NCBI RefSeq assembly: GCF_010501055.1
Contig: NZ_QVMO01000039.1
Coordinates: forward strand, 15,721 to 52,758
Length of the DNA: 37,038 nucleotides
Direction of reading: 5' to 3'
DNA from: Dysgonomonas sp. 521
GTDB taxonomy: Bacteria; Bacteroidota; Bacteroidia; Bacteroidales; Dysgonomonadaceae
Below are positions 8,331-15,668 of this stretch, piece by piece. Numbering within the stretch: position 1 is the first letter of the stretch; each line of letters starts with the position of its first letter. Made by a program: the position numbers and the translations under genes. The notes beneath the pieces were generated by a model. The model ran no database searches and was not told the DNA's origin. It was given only the letters and a program-made list of their open reading frames with translations.

Positions 8331-8625
8331 GCGAATCAAGGGTTGCTCTGGGTTGCAGTATACTATTATAAATCAATCTTCTGTTTTGCAGTCAGGGTTC
8401 TAAGTCCACGAAGTGGGCTAATATGGATAACTACGGGTACAACCCGTGGAAAAATCGGATAGGGAGAGGCCGTCTCCGTAGGAGGCGAATGGTATTTGTT
8501 TTTGCTATTTGCCTCCTACGGAGACATATTCTTCTGTCAGTCCCTGCCACGGGTTTTACCCGTGGTTATCCACCTTCAGTCCCTTCGGGACAATAAGTTA
8601 CTGTGTTTTTTAACCCTTGATTCGC
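8331..8625. repeat. 295-bp inverted multi-hairpin element
   Basis: The ends GCGAATCAAGGGTT (8331-8344) and AACCCTTGATTCGC (8612-8625) are perfect inverted repeats. Each arm, read inward, has the same order: a GAA-loop hairpin, GGATAA plus an 8-bp hairpin with an A-rich 3-nt loop, then GTCTCC-GTA-GGAGGC. Left-arm hairpins are at 8404-8418, 8431-8449 and 8472-8486; right-arm ones, on the minus strand, near 8576-8591, 8547-8565 and 8511-8525. The arms differ in sequence but keep the pairing. A copy of the right arm is at 36921-37038. No coding frame is convincing. Confidence 0.8.
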
Positions 8626-8745
8626 ATATATAAACAAATAACAGTTTTTTTACTCTTAAAATATTTCCGATTAATCAATCTTGATATTTATCAAACAAAA
8701 TCTAAATATTATTCAAATATATTTTAATATTATTAAAACAAATAT

Positions 8746-8753
8746 TATATTTG
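8746..8753 (+). promoter_or_regulatory. -7 promoter box of the DUF2089 gene
   Basis: TATATTTG in very A+T-rich DNA, 18 nt before the ATG at 8772. No -33 match is clear. Confidence 0.55.
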
Positions 8754-8771
8754 TAAAAAAACAGATAAAAT

Positions 8772-9035
8772 ATGTTACCTTGTAATTGTCCAAGTTGTCA
8801 GACACAACTAAAAGTAAAAAGCCTTGCATGTGAAAACTGTGGTACTGAAGTACACGGTTTGTATGAACTGCCTGTACTGGCGCGCCTGGCTGTAGATGAA
8901 CAGGATTTTATCCTCAAGTTTGTAAAGAATAGCGGCAGCCTGAAGGATATGGCTAAAGATCTGGGGTTAAGCTACCCCACTGTAAGAAATTTGTTAGATG
9001 ATATAATCGAAAAACTTAAAAGCTATGAAAAGTAA
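8772..9035 (+). CDS. DUF2089 zinc-ribbon/HTH protein
   Basis: A small 87-residue protein of the DUF2089 type. Residues 1-30 form a zinc ribbon with two CxxC knuckles (CPSC and CENC), followed by HGLYELPVLARL, the linker typical of the family. Residues about 45-85 form a helix-turn-helix: LKDMAKDLGLSYPTVRNLLDDI. The family is thought to regulate transcription, with few members studied. Its last 11 nt overlap the start of the next gene, a membrane protein, which points to coupled translation and a joint role. The target is unknown; self-regulation of this two-gene unit is plausible inference. Confidence 0.88.
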   Translation: MLPCNCPSCQTQLKVKSLACENCGTEVHGLYELPVLARLAVDEQDFILKFVKNSGSLKDMAKDLGLSYPTVRNLLDDIIEKLKSYEK

Positions 9036-9645
9036 ATCTCGCATTTTTGCATGGTTGTTCCAGCCATTTCAGTTTATTGCCGGCGGCAAAGCTCTCGTAT
9101 TTGGACTATGCATCATGTTATTGCTATCCATTATCGGATATTTAGGAAATACGCATTTCAACGGGGTAATCGGTATGCAGTATGCTCCGTTGTCACACCC
9201 GACAGCCTACATTGTACATATTGCTTATCAGGTTATAGCCCTTATTTCCATGACAGCGGTCTTTTATATTACAGCCCGTGTTACATCAAAATCCTCGGTA
9301 AGGGTAATTGATATTGCCGGAACAATGTCACTGTCGCAGATCCCACATGTCCTTTTCGGATTGATTGGGCTGATTCCGGCTGTTCATCTCGAAATAGGCA
9401 ATATAGATACTGCAAACATTGCTCAGGTTATGGCTATATTGAAAGAAAATATAATACTGATGGCAGCCATCTCAGTAACTTCAATAATAATAATCGTATG
9501 GTCTATTGCCCTCAAGTATAACGCTTATTCGGTGTCTGGAAATATAAAAGGTATAGTGGGCGGAGTATCCTTTGCCATAGCGTTGATTGTGAGCGAAATT
9601 ATATCTAAAATCCTTATCTATATCGTTGTTCCATTTTTACATTAA
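9025..9645 (+). CDS. Yip1-like integral membrane protein
   Basis: A 206-residue inner-membrane protein with about five hydrophobic helices (near 24-43, 62-86, 105-122, 139-163 and 170-200). The N-terminal cytoplasmic stretch (KSRIFAWLFQPFQFI) before the first helix and the helix arrangement resemble bacterial Yip1-domain proteins. The resemblance is to overall pattern and not to a sharp motif. The ATG lies inside the end of the DUF2089 gene (11-nt overlap). Pairing a small zinc-ribbon HTH regulator with a Yip1-like protein suggests a membrane-linked regulatory or stress module; no function is established. Confidence 0.72.
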   Translation: MKSKSRIFAWLFQPFQFIAGGKALVFGLCIMLLLSIIGYLGNTHFNGVIGMQYAPLSHPTAYIVHIAYQVIALISMTAVFYITARVTSKSSVRVIDIAGTMSLSQIPHVLFGLIGLIPAVHLEIGNIDTANIAQVMAILKENIILMAAISVTSIIIIVWSIALKYNAYSVSGNIKGIVGGVSFAIALIVSEIISKILIYIVVPFLH

Positions 9646-9711
9646 CCACCAGGTAACAAGCAAAATAGAATCGAAATATAGTGTAAAACATACGGAACGC
9701 CTGACATAAAG

Positions 9712-9735
9712 AGAGAGAGGATTAACCCTCTCTCT
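9712..9735. terminator. Hairpin between convergent genes
   Basis: AGAGAGAGG (9712-9720) pairs perfectly with CCTCTCTCT (9727-9735) around ATTAAC. It lies between the Yip1-like gene and lpxB and includes the lpxB stop region. A T-rich run follows on the plus strand. A two-way terminator is likely, weaker toward the minus strand. Confidence 0.5.
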
Positions 9736-10864
9736 TCAATTTTTCTATAATAATACCGGCCGCCCGCCCCGATGCTCCGGGCTTACCGAGTATCTCTATG
9801 ATTTCATCATAATCTGCCAGCATTTTATTACGGTAAACAGTATCATCCAACAGTTTATTTACCTCATTTTTAATCGTATCCACCGAGAAAAATTTGGCAA
9901 ACAGTTCCTGCACCACTACCCTGTCTGCTATCAGGTTTACCAGAGAGATATACTTCGTATGCAACAGGTTCTTAAATACCCAATATACAATATGTGGTAT
10001 AGGCGTTTTATAACATACAACCTGAGGAATCCTGAATAAACCCGTTTCCAACGTTGCCGTACCGGAAGTGACCAACGCCGCTTCCGCATATTGTAACAAT
10101 CGGTATGTCTGTCCGAAAACAATCTTACAGGATTTGCCTCCTATATATTTTTTATAATAATCGGGTTCTATGCCCGGCGCCCCTGCTATCACAGCCTGAT
10201 AATCGCCAAAACCGTCGATGGCTTCGAGCATAGCGGGCAGGTTATCTTTGATCTCCTGCTGACGGCTTCCGGCCAATAAGGCTATCACAGGCTTGTCGCT
10301 AAGGACATTCTCCGAGATGAATTTATCGCGGGTATCGCCTTTGTTTTCCTCCCTGAAATTAGCCACCGCATCTACTACAGGATTGCCCACATAATCGATA
10401 TGGTAATCATGTTTCTTATAGAAATCGACCTCAAAGGGAAGAATAGAGAGCATTTCATCCACATACTTCTTGAATGATTTTACCCGATACTCTTTCCATG
10501 CCCATACTTTAGGCGATATATAGTAATAAACGGGTATCTGCGTATGCGTTTTGATATACTTGGCAACTTTGAGGTTAAATCCGGGATAGTCGATCAGGAT
10601 AAGGACATCGGGCTGAAACCGGATAACCTCTTCCTGGCACATTTTCATATTCCGCAAAATAGTCCTCAGATTTAGTAAAACAGGGATAAAGCCCATAAAG
10701 GCCATTTCGCGGTAATGCTTTACCAGCCTTCCTCCCTGAGCCTGCATAAGGTCTCCGCCAAAGAAACAGAATTCGGCATCCGCGTCCTGCTTCTTTAAGG
10801 CTGCCATCAGGTTCGATCCATGCAGATCGCCGGAGGCTTCTCCTGCTACTAAAAAGTACTTCAT
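9722..10864 (-). CDS. lpxB: Lipid-A-disaccharide synthase
   Basis: Condenses UDP-2,3-diacylglucosamine with lipid X to form the lipid A disaccharide at the inner membrane. The 380 residues are full length. The N terminus reads AGEASGD (7-13), the middle carries YYISPKVWAWKEYR, and the C-terminal domain shows ALLAGSRQQEI and SGTATLETGLF, all typical of the GT19 family. It starts 26 nt after the surE stop, so the two are probably co-transcribed. This gene shows that the cell makes lipid A and therefore has a Gram-negative outer membrane. Confidence 0.96.
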   Translation of the reverse strand: MKYFLVAGEASGDLHGSNLMAALKKQDADAEFCFFGGDLMQAQGGRLVKHYREMAFMGFIPVLLNLRTILRNMKMCQEEVIRFQPDVLILIDYPGFNLKVAKYIKTHTQIPVYYYISPKVWAWKEYRVKSFKKYVDEMLSILPFEVDFYKKHDYHIDYVGNPVVDAVANFREENKGDTRDKFISENVLSDKPVIALLAGSRQQEIKDNLPAMLEAIDGFGDYQAVIAGAPGIEPDYYKKYIGGKSCKIVFGQTYRLLQYAEAALVTSGTATLETGLFRIPQVVCYKTPIPHIVYWVFKNLLHTKYISLVNLIADRVVVQELFAKFFSVDTIKNEVNKLLDDTVYRNKMLADYDEIIEILGKPGASGRAAGIIIEKLKREG

Positions 10865-10890
10865 TGTTGACTTCGTTTTATATCAAATTT

Positions 10891-11664
10891 CTAAAGTATG
10901 GTTTCCCAAGCCTTTATCAGGGCCAGATGTTCATGGTTTGTCATATCCACCTTTACTGGGACAACCGACACATAGCCATTGGCTAAAGCCCATTCATCGG
11001 TCATTTCATTATGAGGTTCATCATTGGCAAAATTACCTGTCAACCAATATATCTGTTTATTAGCGCCATCTTTCGATTCTTTAAACTCGTTTACCCATTG
11101 CCCGGATGTCTGACGGCAAACACGGATCCCTTTAATGCTGTTTCCTTTAGGAACGTTCACATTCAGACATGTTCCTGCCGGTAAACCTTCACCCAATACC
11201 TGCTTTGTTACCGCATGGATATATTTCTTCGTATATGAGAAGTCTGCATTGTGGTCATGATCGAGCAAAGAAAAGCCAATAGATGGAATCTTAAAGACTG
11301 CTCCTTCTATGGCTGCACCCATAGTCCCCGAATACAGAACCGAAACAGCCGCGTTAGACCCGTGATTTACCCCGGAAAGTACCATATCCGGTTTACGTTC
11401 CGCCAATTCATTTATCCCCAGTTTTACACAGTCTACAGGAGTTCCGCTGCATATATATATTTTCAGGTTAGGTTCGTCCTTTATAAGCTGCACCCGCAAT
11501 GGCTGCAATGATGTGATAGCACTCGACATACCGGAACGAGGCCCGTCGGGAGCCACAACCATAACCTCGCCTAAATCTTTTACGCTATCTATCAACGCTT
11601 CTATCCCTTTAGCCTGATACCCGTCATCGTTGGTAACCAGTATCAGAGGCTTTCTCTTCTCCAT
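10891..11664 (-). CDS. surE: 5'/3'-nucleotidase SurE
   Basis: A metal-dependent nucleoside monophosphate phosphatase of the survival protein E family, 257 residues. The metal site is visible as TNDDG (D13, D14), S44 in PDGPRSGMSSAIT and N100 in LSGVNHGSN. It starts with ATG at 11664 and leads a two-gene unit with lpxB, a pairing I recall from other Bacteroidales. No signal peptide, so it acts in the cytoplasm. Confidence 0.96.
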   Translation of the reverse strand: MEKRKPLILVTNDDGYQAKGIEALIDSVKDLGEVMVVAPDGPRSGMSSAITSLQPLRVQLIKDEPNLKIYICSGTPVDCVKLGINELAERKPDMVLSGVNHGSNAAVSVLYSGTMGAAIEGAVFKIPSIGFSLLDHDHNADFSYTKKYIHAVTKQVLGEGLPAGTCLNVNVPKGNSIKGIRVCRQTSGQWVNEFKESKDGANKQIYWLTGNFANDEPHNEMTDEWALANGYVSVVPVKVDMTNHEHLALIKAWETIL

Positions 11665-11745
11665 GTATATTTAAGTTTTATATTTATATCCGCCGGATAG
11701 TTTATGAAAATATTTAACCCGAAAAATCAATTTTCAGTTAAGATG

Positions 11746-11753
11746 CAAAGATA
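11746..11753 (-). promoter_or_regulatory. -7 promoter box of surE-lpxB
   Basis: TATCTTTG on the minus strand, 81 nt before the surE ATG, giving a leader of about 75 nt. No clear -33 box. Confidence 0.5.
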
Positions 11754-11802
11754 CATCAATATTTTTAAATCCTTACTTGTAACTTTGTGTGGTAAATATA
11801 GT

Positions 11803-11879
11803 GCCTGTTTAAATTTTAGCAAAAATTTTCATTACAGTTTCAGACAGATAAAAGATTTGCTATAAAATTTAAACAGCCT
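11803..11879. mobile_element. 77-bp MITE-like element
   Basis: Left end GCCTGTTTAAATTTTAGC and right end GCTATAAAATTTAAACAGCC are inverted repeats with a 2-nt indel. The first and last 30 or so bases match the ends of the longer element at 13646-13883, so this looks like an internal deletion of it. It ends 12 bp before the phosphatase -7 box. No coding capacity. Confidence 0.6.
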
Positions 11880-11891
11880 ATTATAATTTTG

Positions 11892-11899
11892 TAACTTTG
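11892..11899 (+). promoter_or_regulatory. -7 promoter box of the alkaline phosphatase gene
   Basis: TAACTTTG, 40 nt before the ATG. The region where a -33 box would be is the right end of the adjacent MITE-like element. Confidence 0.55.
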
Positions 11900-11939
11900 G
11901 TAAATTTTCAATTTTATTACTAATTCAAATACACATAAC

Positions 11940-13589
11940 ATGAAAAAAGTGAGTGTGGTCTTATCATTGCTGCTGATCTTATCTACTACGATATATGCCC
12001 AACAGCAGTACCGCAGACAGGTCAGACCAACAAAGAATGTCATTGTAATGATACCGGACGGAACATCCATGGGTGTAGTCTCCGCTGCACGCTGGTATCA
12101 GATTTACAACAAACTTGGTGGAAACAATTTAGCCATCGATCCTCATCTGTGCGGAACGGTTAAAACGTTTTCCTCAAATGCCCCTATAGGAGATTCTGCT
12201 CCGACTACATCAGCGTATATGACAGGTATGCCCCAACAAACAGGAAATGTATCGATATACCCTGTAGCCGATCCGGAGAACGACCTTGTACCTGTAGACC
12301 CGGCAAAGGCTTATCAGCCATTGGCTACAATACTGGAAGCTGCAAAGTATCAGCAAAACAAAGCCACCGGACTGGTTGTTACCGTAGAGTTTCCACACGC
12401 TACGCCCGCAGATTGCTCGGCTCACTACTACGCCCGCGGGAAATATGAGTACATCGCTTCTCAAATGGCATACCAGAATATGGATGTAATGTTCGGGGGC
12501 GGGAACTCTATTCTCACAGATGATATAAAACAGTATTTTAAGAATACAGGAACAAAGCTTATACAGGATGATATAAAAGCGTTCCGCGATTTTAACGGAA
12601 AGGATAAAGTCTGGGCTCTATTTTGCGAAAAAGAGTTACCATACGACCTTGACAGGGATTCTACGCTAATACCATCATTGGCTGAAATGACCCAAAAGGC
12701 ACTGGACAGGTTGTCACAAAACGAGAACGGGTTTTTCCTGATGGTAGAAGGCAGTAAAGTAGACTGGTCGGCTCACGGCAATGACGCGATAGGTTGTATT
12801 ACCGAATATCTGGCTTTTGACAAAGCAGTGGGCACAGTTATGGACTTTGCTAAAAAGAATGGGGAAACAACAGTCATTGTATTGCCTGACCACGGTAACA
12901 GCGGATTCACAATCGGACGCAGAGACCTGAAGAGTTACGACAGAGCCAGTCTCGACAAGCTGTTTGGCAGCGTATCCAAATACAAAAAGACCGGAGAAGG
13001 ACTGGAAAGGATATTGCTGAAATCGAAACCGGAAGACTTCAAGCGTATCTTCAAAGAATATACAGATATAGACCTGAATGACGAAGAACTCGAATTGTTG
13101 CTTAGCTCAAAAAACTATAAGGAAGCGGACTATATGAAAGTAAGCAACAGTGTGAATATGGGTTCAAGCATTATCAAGATCATGAACGAGCACACCTATT
13201 TCGGTTTCACCACAGGAGGCCATACCGGAGAAGAAGTATTTCTGGCCGCCTATCATCCGAATGGAGACTTACCGATAGGAATGAATACCAATACCGAAAT
13301 CAACCAATATCTGGCTGATGCTTTGGGTATAAAGACGACTTTGTCTGAAATGACAGATGAGATATTCGCTAAACATATCGAAGTATTTAAAGGGCTTGAT
13401 TACTCGATAGATAAGACAACGGATTTTCCTGTCCTGAAAGTGAAAAAAGGGGATATGACATTAACTATCCCGGCATTTAAGTCTGTCGTATATCTCAATG
13501 ACCAACCTATATCATTAAGTACTGTAACGGTGTATATAGATAAGAACGATACATTCTATCTACCTAAGAGCCTGATAAATAAATTGTAA
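11940..13589 (+). CDS. Secreted alkaline phosphatase
   Basis: A phosphomonoesterase of the PhoA superfamily, 549 residues, exported by a Sec signal (1-20, ending IYA before QQQ). The zinc and magnesium ligands and nucleophile are visible: D40 in MIPDGTS, the nucleophile S86 in GDSAPTTSAYMTG, VEGSKVDWSAHGND, LPDHGN and GGHTGEE. An insert of about 100 residues lies between LPDHGN and GGHTGEE. The last 50 residues, after the catalytic domain, form a separate strand-rich tail that looks a little like a copper-amine-oxidase N-terminal-type domain (weak). It stands alone with its own promoter and terminator, between two related MITE-like elements. It likely frees phosphate from organic esters in the periplasm. 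Confidence 0.94.
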   Translation: MKKVSVVLSLLLILSTTIYAQQQYRRQVRPTKNVIVMIPDGTSMGVVSAARWYQIYNKLGGNNLAIDPHLCGTVKTFSSNAPIGDSAPTTSAYMTGMPQQTGNVSIYPVADPENDLVPVDPAKAYQPLATILEAAKYQQNKATGLVVTVEFPHATPADCSAHYYARGKYEYIASQMAYQNMDVMFGGGNSILTDDIKQYFKNTGTKLIQDDIKAFRDFNGKDKVWALFCEKELPYDLDRDSTLIPSLAEMTQKALDRLSQNENGFFLMVEGSKVDWSAHGNDAIGCITEYLAFDKAVGTVMDFAKKNGETTVIVLPDHGNSGFTIGRRDLKSYDRASLDKLFGSVSKYKKTGEGLERILLKSKPEDFKRIFKEYTDIDLNDEELELLLSSKNYKEADYMKVSNSVNMGSSIIKIMNEHTYFGFTTGGHTGEEVFLAAYHPNGDLPIGMNTNTEINQYLADALGIKTTLSEMTDEIFAKHIEVFKGLDYSIDKTTDFPVLKVKKGDMTLTIPAFKSVVYLNDQPISLSTVTVYIDKNDTFYLPKSLINKL

Positions 13590-13605
13590 AATAAGCTACA
13601 TAATT

Positions 13606-13644
13606 AAAGAAAGCAGCAAAATTCATCTTGCTGCTTTCTTTATT
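13606..13644 (+). terminator. Terminator after alkaline phosphatase
   Basis: A perfect 14-bp stem, AAAGAAAGCAGCAA (13606-13619) with TTGCTGCTTTCTTT (13628-13641), and an 8-nt loop, ending in T-rich sequence. It starts 16 nt after the stop codon. Confidence 0.85.
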
Positions 13645-13645
13645 A

Positions 13646-13883
13646 GAGCCTATTTAAATTTTAGCGAAAATTTTTATTATAGGTTCTGGTCCAATAGTTC
13701 TTAGCAATTTTTTTATGCTCTTTTTACCGTATTTTTGGCTCCGCCGATTTTCAATTCCCTTTTTTACTCTTGGTTTAGCCCGCTAATTAACTCCGCTGAC
13801 CGTTGGTTCGGCTGGCAAAAATGATAAAATACATCTAAAAATAGCTATAAAAAAGATTTGCTATAAAATTTAAACAGACTCTT
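13646..13883. mobile_element. 238-bp MITE-like element
   Basis: Ends AGAGCCTATTTAAATTTTAGC and GCTATAAAATTTAAACAGACTCT form a terminal inverted repeat of about 23 bp. The flanks may hold a short duplication (TATT on both sides). The interior of about 180 bp has no open frame of use. The ends match the 77-bp element at 11803-11879. It fills most of the gap between the phosphatase terminator and the susD stop. A non-autonomous transposon relic is the best reading. Confidence 0.65.
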
Positions 13884-13901
13884 ATTATAGTACAGTATTT
13901 T

Positions 13902-15533
13902 TCAATACCCCATATTTTGGGTTAGATTCGGATTCAGGTCGAGGATACTTTGGGGAATCGGGAAAACCGTTGTATAACCGCTTGCCTCCCCATGTAGCTG
14001 TGGCCGTTGGCTATAAGCTTCATGATATTTACCGAATCGTATCATATCCTGACGACGCCAGCCTTCCCATGCTAACTCAAGCAAACGTTCGTCAAATATA
14101 TTATCCAATGTAGCAGTACGGTAAGCGGCCCCGGCACGGGCTCTTACCTCGTTCAGTTCGGCATCTCCACTTTCTCCGTTGCGTACTTTTGCTTCACTTT
14201 TCATTAATAAGACATCCGCATAGCGGTATAGCACAATATCATTGTCGATAAGCTTGCCATCTTTTATATTTGTCTTGTCTATCGCATATTTCTTCATTCG
14301 GGCTCCGGCCATCTTTTCGTAAAGAGAACCCGACAGATCGAGCTTTATTTCCGATGGGAAGTATTCCAGTACATTCCCCATATCATCCTTTACCTGATTT
14401 CCATTCAAATCGTATATTATGCCGGCATGATAATTCTTCTCGAAACGGGGATCAACATTATCTGTTCCATATCCGAAAATACGGAGAGCATCCAATGTTG
14501 CCGACGTCCCGTTTTCGCTGCCGAAGCCTAAGGCCTTAGAATGGTTGTAATGTAATGAGCGGAACAGATATTGCATCTGATTGGTATAACTCCGCTTATC
14601 CATCGGTATAATGAATATATTTTCTACGGACGATTCATTAAATACGATAAAATTATCTTCATAATCCGGTGAAAGCCTGTACCCCATATCCTTTATCTTA
14701 TCGCAGAAAACAATAGTTGCCTGCCATGCATTATATTGCACACCATCTATAGAGAAGTAGACTGGGTTACCATCCCGCCTGCTCCCGTCTGTCCAGTCAT
14801 TATCGGTAAATACCTCAGCATTCAAGGCCATTTTTGCCAAAACGAAATACACCACAGGCTGGGTAATCCTGCCATAGTATTCTCCGAACTGATTGCTCCG
14901 CTCTTTGCTTAATAAAGAGACAGACTCCTGTAATTCCTTAACGATGAAATCGAACACTTCTTTCCGGTTGCTTTGCTCTATTTCGTTTATAGGTATAGAA
15001 GAACTGGTAGTAACCGGTACACGCGCAAACATATCCAACAGGTAATAATAGTATATTGCCCGAAAAGCCCGCACTTCGGCTATATACTTATCTATCTGAA
15101 TCTTATCAAATTTATCTTTCGATGCTTGCAGTGTCTCTATCGACTTATTGCTTAGTATAATCACTTTATATAAATATTCCCATGTCGCCCTTAACGATTG
15201 ATCCTGAACACCCCATGTATGGAGGTATAGCCTCTGCCAGAAACCGCCATCGTACCAGTCGCCTCCCCTGGTGGGTATCATAGCCTCATCTGTAGTCAGG
15301 GTATTAAAGTCGTAAATACCCCGTGTAGTCCCCTGCAATCCCTGGCTGTTTTCATATCCGCCTACATGACTGTACATAGACGCTACTGTGTTGAGGTATA
15401 AACTTTGCAGCGTCTTATAAGCTTCGTCTTCGGGTATCTGATCCTTGGGCTTCTCATCCAGAAAATCACTGCATGCAAGACAGATAATGCCACAGATAAG
15501 ATAAACTATTGAATAAAAACTAAACCTTTTCAT
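13902..15533 (-). CDS. SusD/RagB-family outer-membrane lipoprotein
   Basis: A surface lipoprotein that binds a nutrient and hands it to its SusC partner. The 543 residues start with a lipoprotein signal (lipid Cys21 in CLACSDFLDEKP), which also shows the usual SDFLDEKP start of mature SusD proteins. The TPR-rich N-terminal half includes FWQRLYLHTWGVQDQ and AEVRAFRAIYYYYLLDMFARVPV; the C-terminal half has the RMKKYAIDK and DIVLYRYADVLLMKSEA blocks and ends LNPNLTQNMGY, all standard. It lies 135 nt after susC on the same strand. No glycoside hydrolase, lyase, sulfatase or regulator is beside the pair, so the substrate cannot be named. Confidence 0.95.
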   Translation of the reverse strand: MKRFSFYSIVYLICGIICLACSDFLDEKPKDQIPEDEAYKTLQSLYLNTVASMYSHVGGYENSQGLQGTTRGIYDFNTLTTDEAMIPTRGGDWYDGGFWQRLYLHTWGVQDQSLRATWEYLYKVIILSNKSIETLQASKDKFDKIQIDKYIAEVRAFRAIYYYYLLDMFARVPVTTSSSIPINEIEQSNRKEVFDFIVKELQESVSLLSKERSNQFGEYYGRITQPVVYFVLAKMALNAEVFTDNDWTDGSRRDGNPVYFSIDGVQYNAWQATIVFCDKIKDMGYRLSPDYEDNFIVFNESSVENIFIIPMDKRSYTNQMQYLFRSLHYNHSKALGFGSENGTSATLDALRIFGYGTDNVDPRFEKNYHAGIIYDLNGNQVKDDMGNVLEYFPSEIKLDLSGSLYEKMAGARMKKYAIDKTNIKDGKLIDNDIVLYRYADVLLMKSEAKVRNGESGDAELNEVRARAGAAYRTATLDNIFDERLLELAWEGWRRQDMIRFGKYHEAYSQRPQLHGEASGYTTVFPIPQSILDLNPNLTQNMGY

Positions 15534-15608
15534 ACTATAATCTTATTTTAAAAGGATGTATGGGAACGCACATGACAAAACCGGAACAGGCGGCGTAGGG
15601 TTTTGCAA

Positions 15609-15640
15609 TTACATGCGCTTCGCGCCTGTGACCGTTGGTT
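15609..15640 (-). repeat. Dispersed repeat with GCGCGAAGCGC hairpin, copy 2
   Basis: On the minus strand this segment of the susC-susD spacer matches 204-235 at about 27 of 32 positions. Its core GCGCGAAGCGC (15615-15625) is a perfect 4-bp stem with GAA loop; copy 1 has a shorter stem. Sitting between susC and susD it could affect the relative amount of susD message. Confidence 0.5.
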
Positions 15641-15668
15641 CATGCTTGTTTTCATCGCTATTGGTTTT

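Noticed and set aside
8331..8625. CRISPR array or leader
   Set aside because: The repeats are inverted hairpin modules, not regularly spaced direct repeats with unique spacers, and no cas gene is present.
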